From positions 5,916,301-5,980,300 of the forward strand of contig OZ014423.1 of assembly GCA_963965975.1 (NCBI GenBank): a stretch of 64,000 nucleotides of DNA. Direction: 5' to 3'. Within the stretch, counting starts at the first letter, position 1. The DNA itself is not shown here. The stretch comes from Xestospongia bergquistia. Taxonomy: Eukaryota > Porifera > Demospongiae > Haplosclerida > Petrosiidae. Below: more notes on the stretch, generated by a model. The model ran no database searches and had not been told where the DNA came from. It worked only from the letters and a program-made list of their open reading frames with translations.

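Noticed and set aside
63960-63962. Apparent N terminus of the giant protein at 63962
   Set aside because: The codon is TTG within a strand of domain 1, and the frame continues to 64000 with matching repeat residues; eukaryotic initiation there is implausible.
4134-64000. Bacterial genome or bacterial adhesin operon
   Set aside because: The domains look bacterial-type, but the adjacent gene is a spliced animal DIP2, there are no ribosome binding sites or neighbouring short genes, and satellites and introns are eukaryotic in style.
4134-64000. Cadherin or Calx-beta repeats (as in sponge aggregation factors)
   Set aside because: The cadherin motifs (LDRE, DxNDNxP) and the Calx-beta DY-x-x-x-x-G pattern are absent; the LTFSE and D-x-x-GNP motifs do not fit these families.

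Overview
The window is eukaryotic and animal-like. It holds the 5' part of a many-exon gene with GT-AG introns, small UTR and intergenic spaces, intronic mini- and microsatellites and AT-rich sequence. The left gene is an orthologue of DIP2 (disco-interacting protein 2). Together with its very short introns (one only 41 nt), this suggests an early-branching metazoan, most likely a sponge. The organism is an inference; no marker in the window fixes it.

Layout. Positions 1-3322 (minus strand) carry the first ten coding exons of DIP2, from the start codon to the beginning of the first adenylate-forming domain; the gene runs off the left edge. Its introns hold a clean 56-bp minisatellite (1941-2331), a TA run and low-complexity tracts. 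Positions 3323-4133 are intergenic, containing the 3' untranslated region of the next gene and the DIP2 promoter side. Positions 4134-64000 (minus strand) are one uninterrupted coding region of at least 59.9 kb (19,954 residues plus stop), still open at the right edge. No intron is visible in it.

The giant protein consists only of tandem domains of about 124 residues: 160 whole or nearly whole copies plus a half copy at the C terminus. Each resembles the bacterial-type Ig-like (Big_5/SwmB-like) fold, with a D-T-T-x-P linker, a 'LTFSE' strand, a 'NNTYLS' strand and a 'DTSGNPV' turn. The copies form a strict higher-order array. A 23-domain super-unit (8.5-8.6 kb) repeats along the whole region, and each super-unit is built of an 11-domain half (B) and a 12-domain half (A). 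Each half opens with two consecutive domains carrying a C-x5-C pair. Several other position-specific features (DDV strand, DGKA loop, long tail, strand insertion) recur every 23 domains. The last 12.5 domains before the stop (4134-8855) are out of register.

The two genes lie head-to-tail on the same strand, 811 bp apart, with no evident functional link. DIP2 is a conserved cytoplasmic acyl-CoA-synthetase-like regulator. The giant gene looks like a secreted or extracellular fibrous protein whose signal peptide and N-terminal part lie outside the window. All substantial open frames on the plus strand opposite it are antisense shadows.
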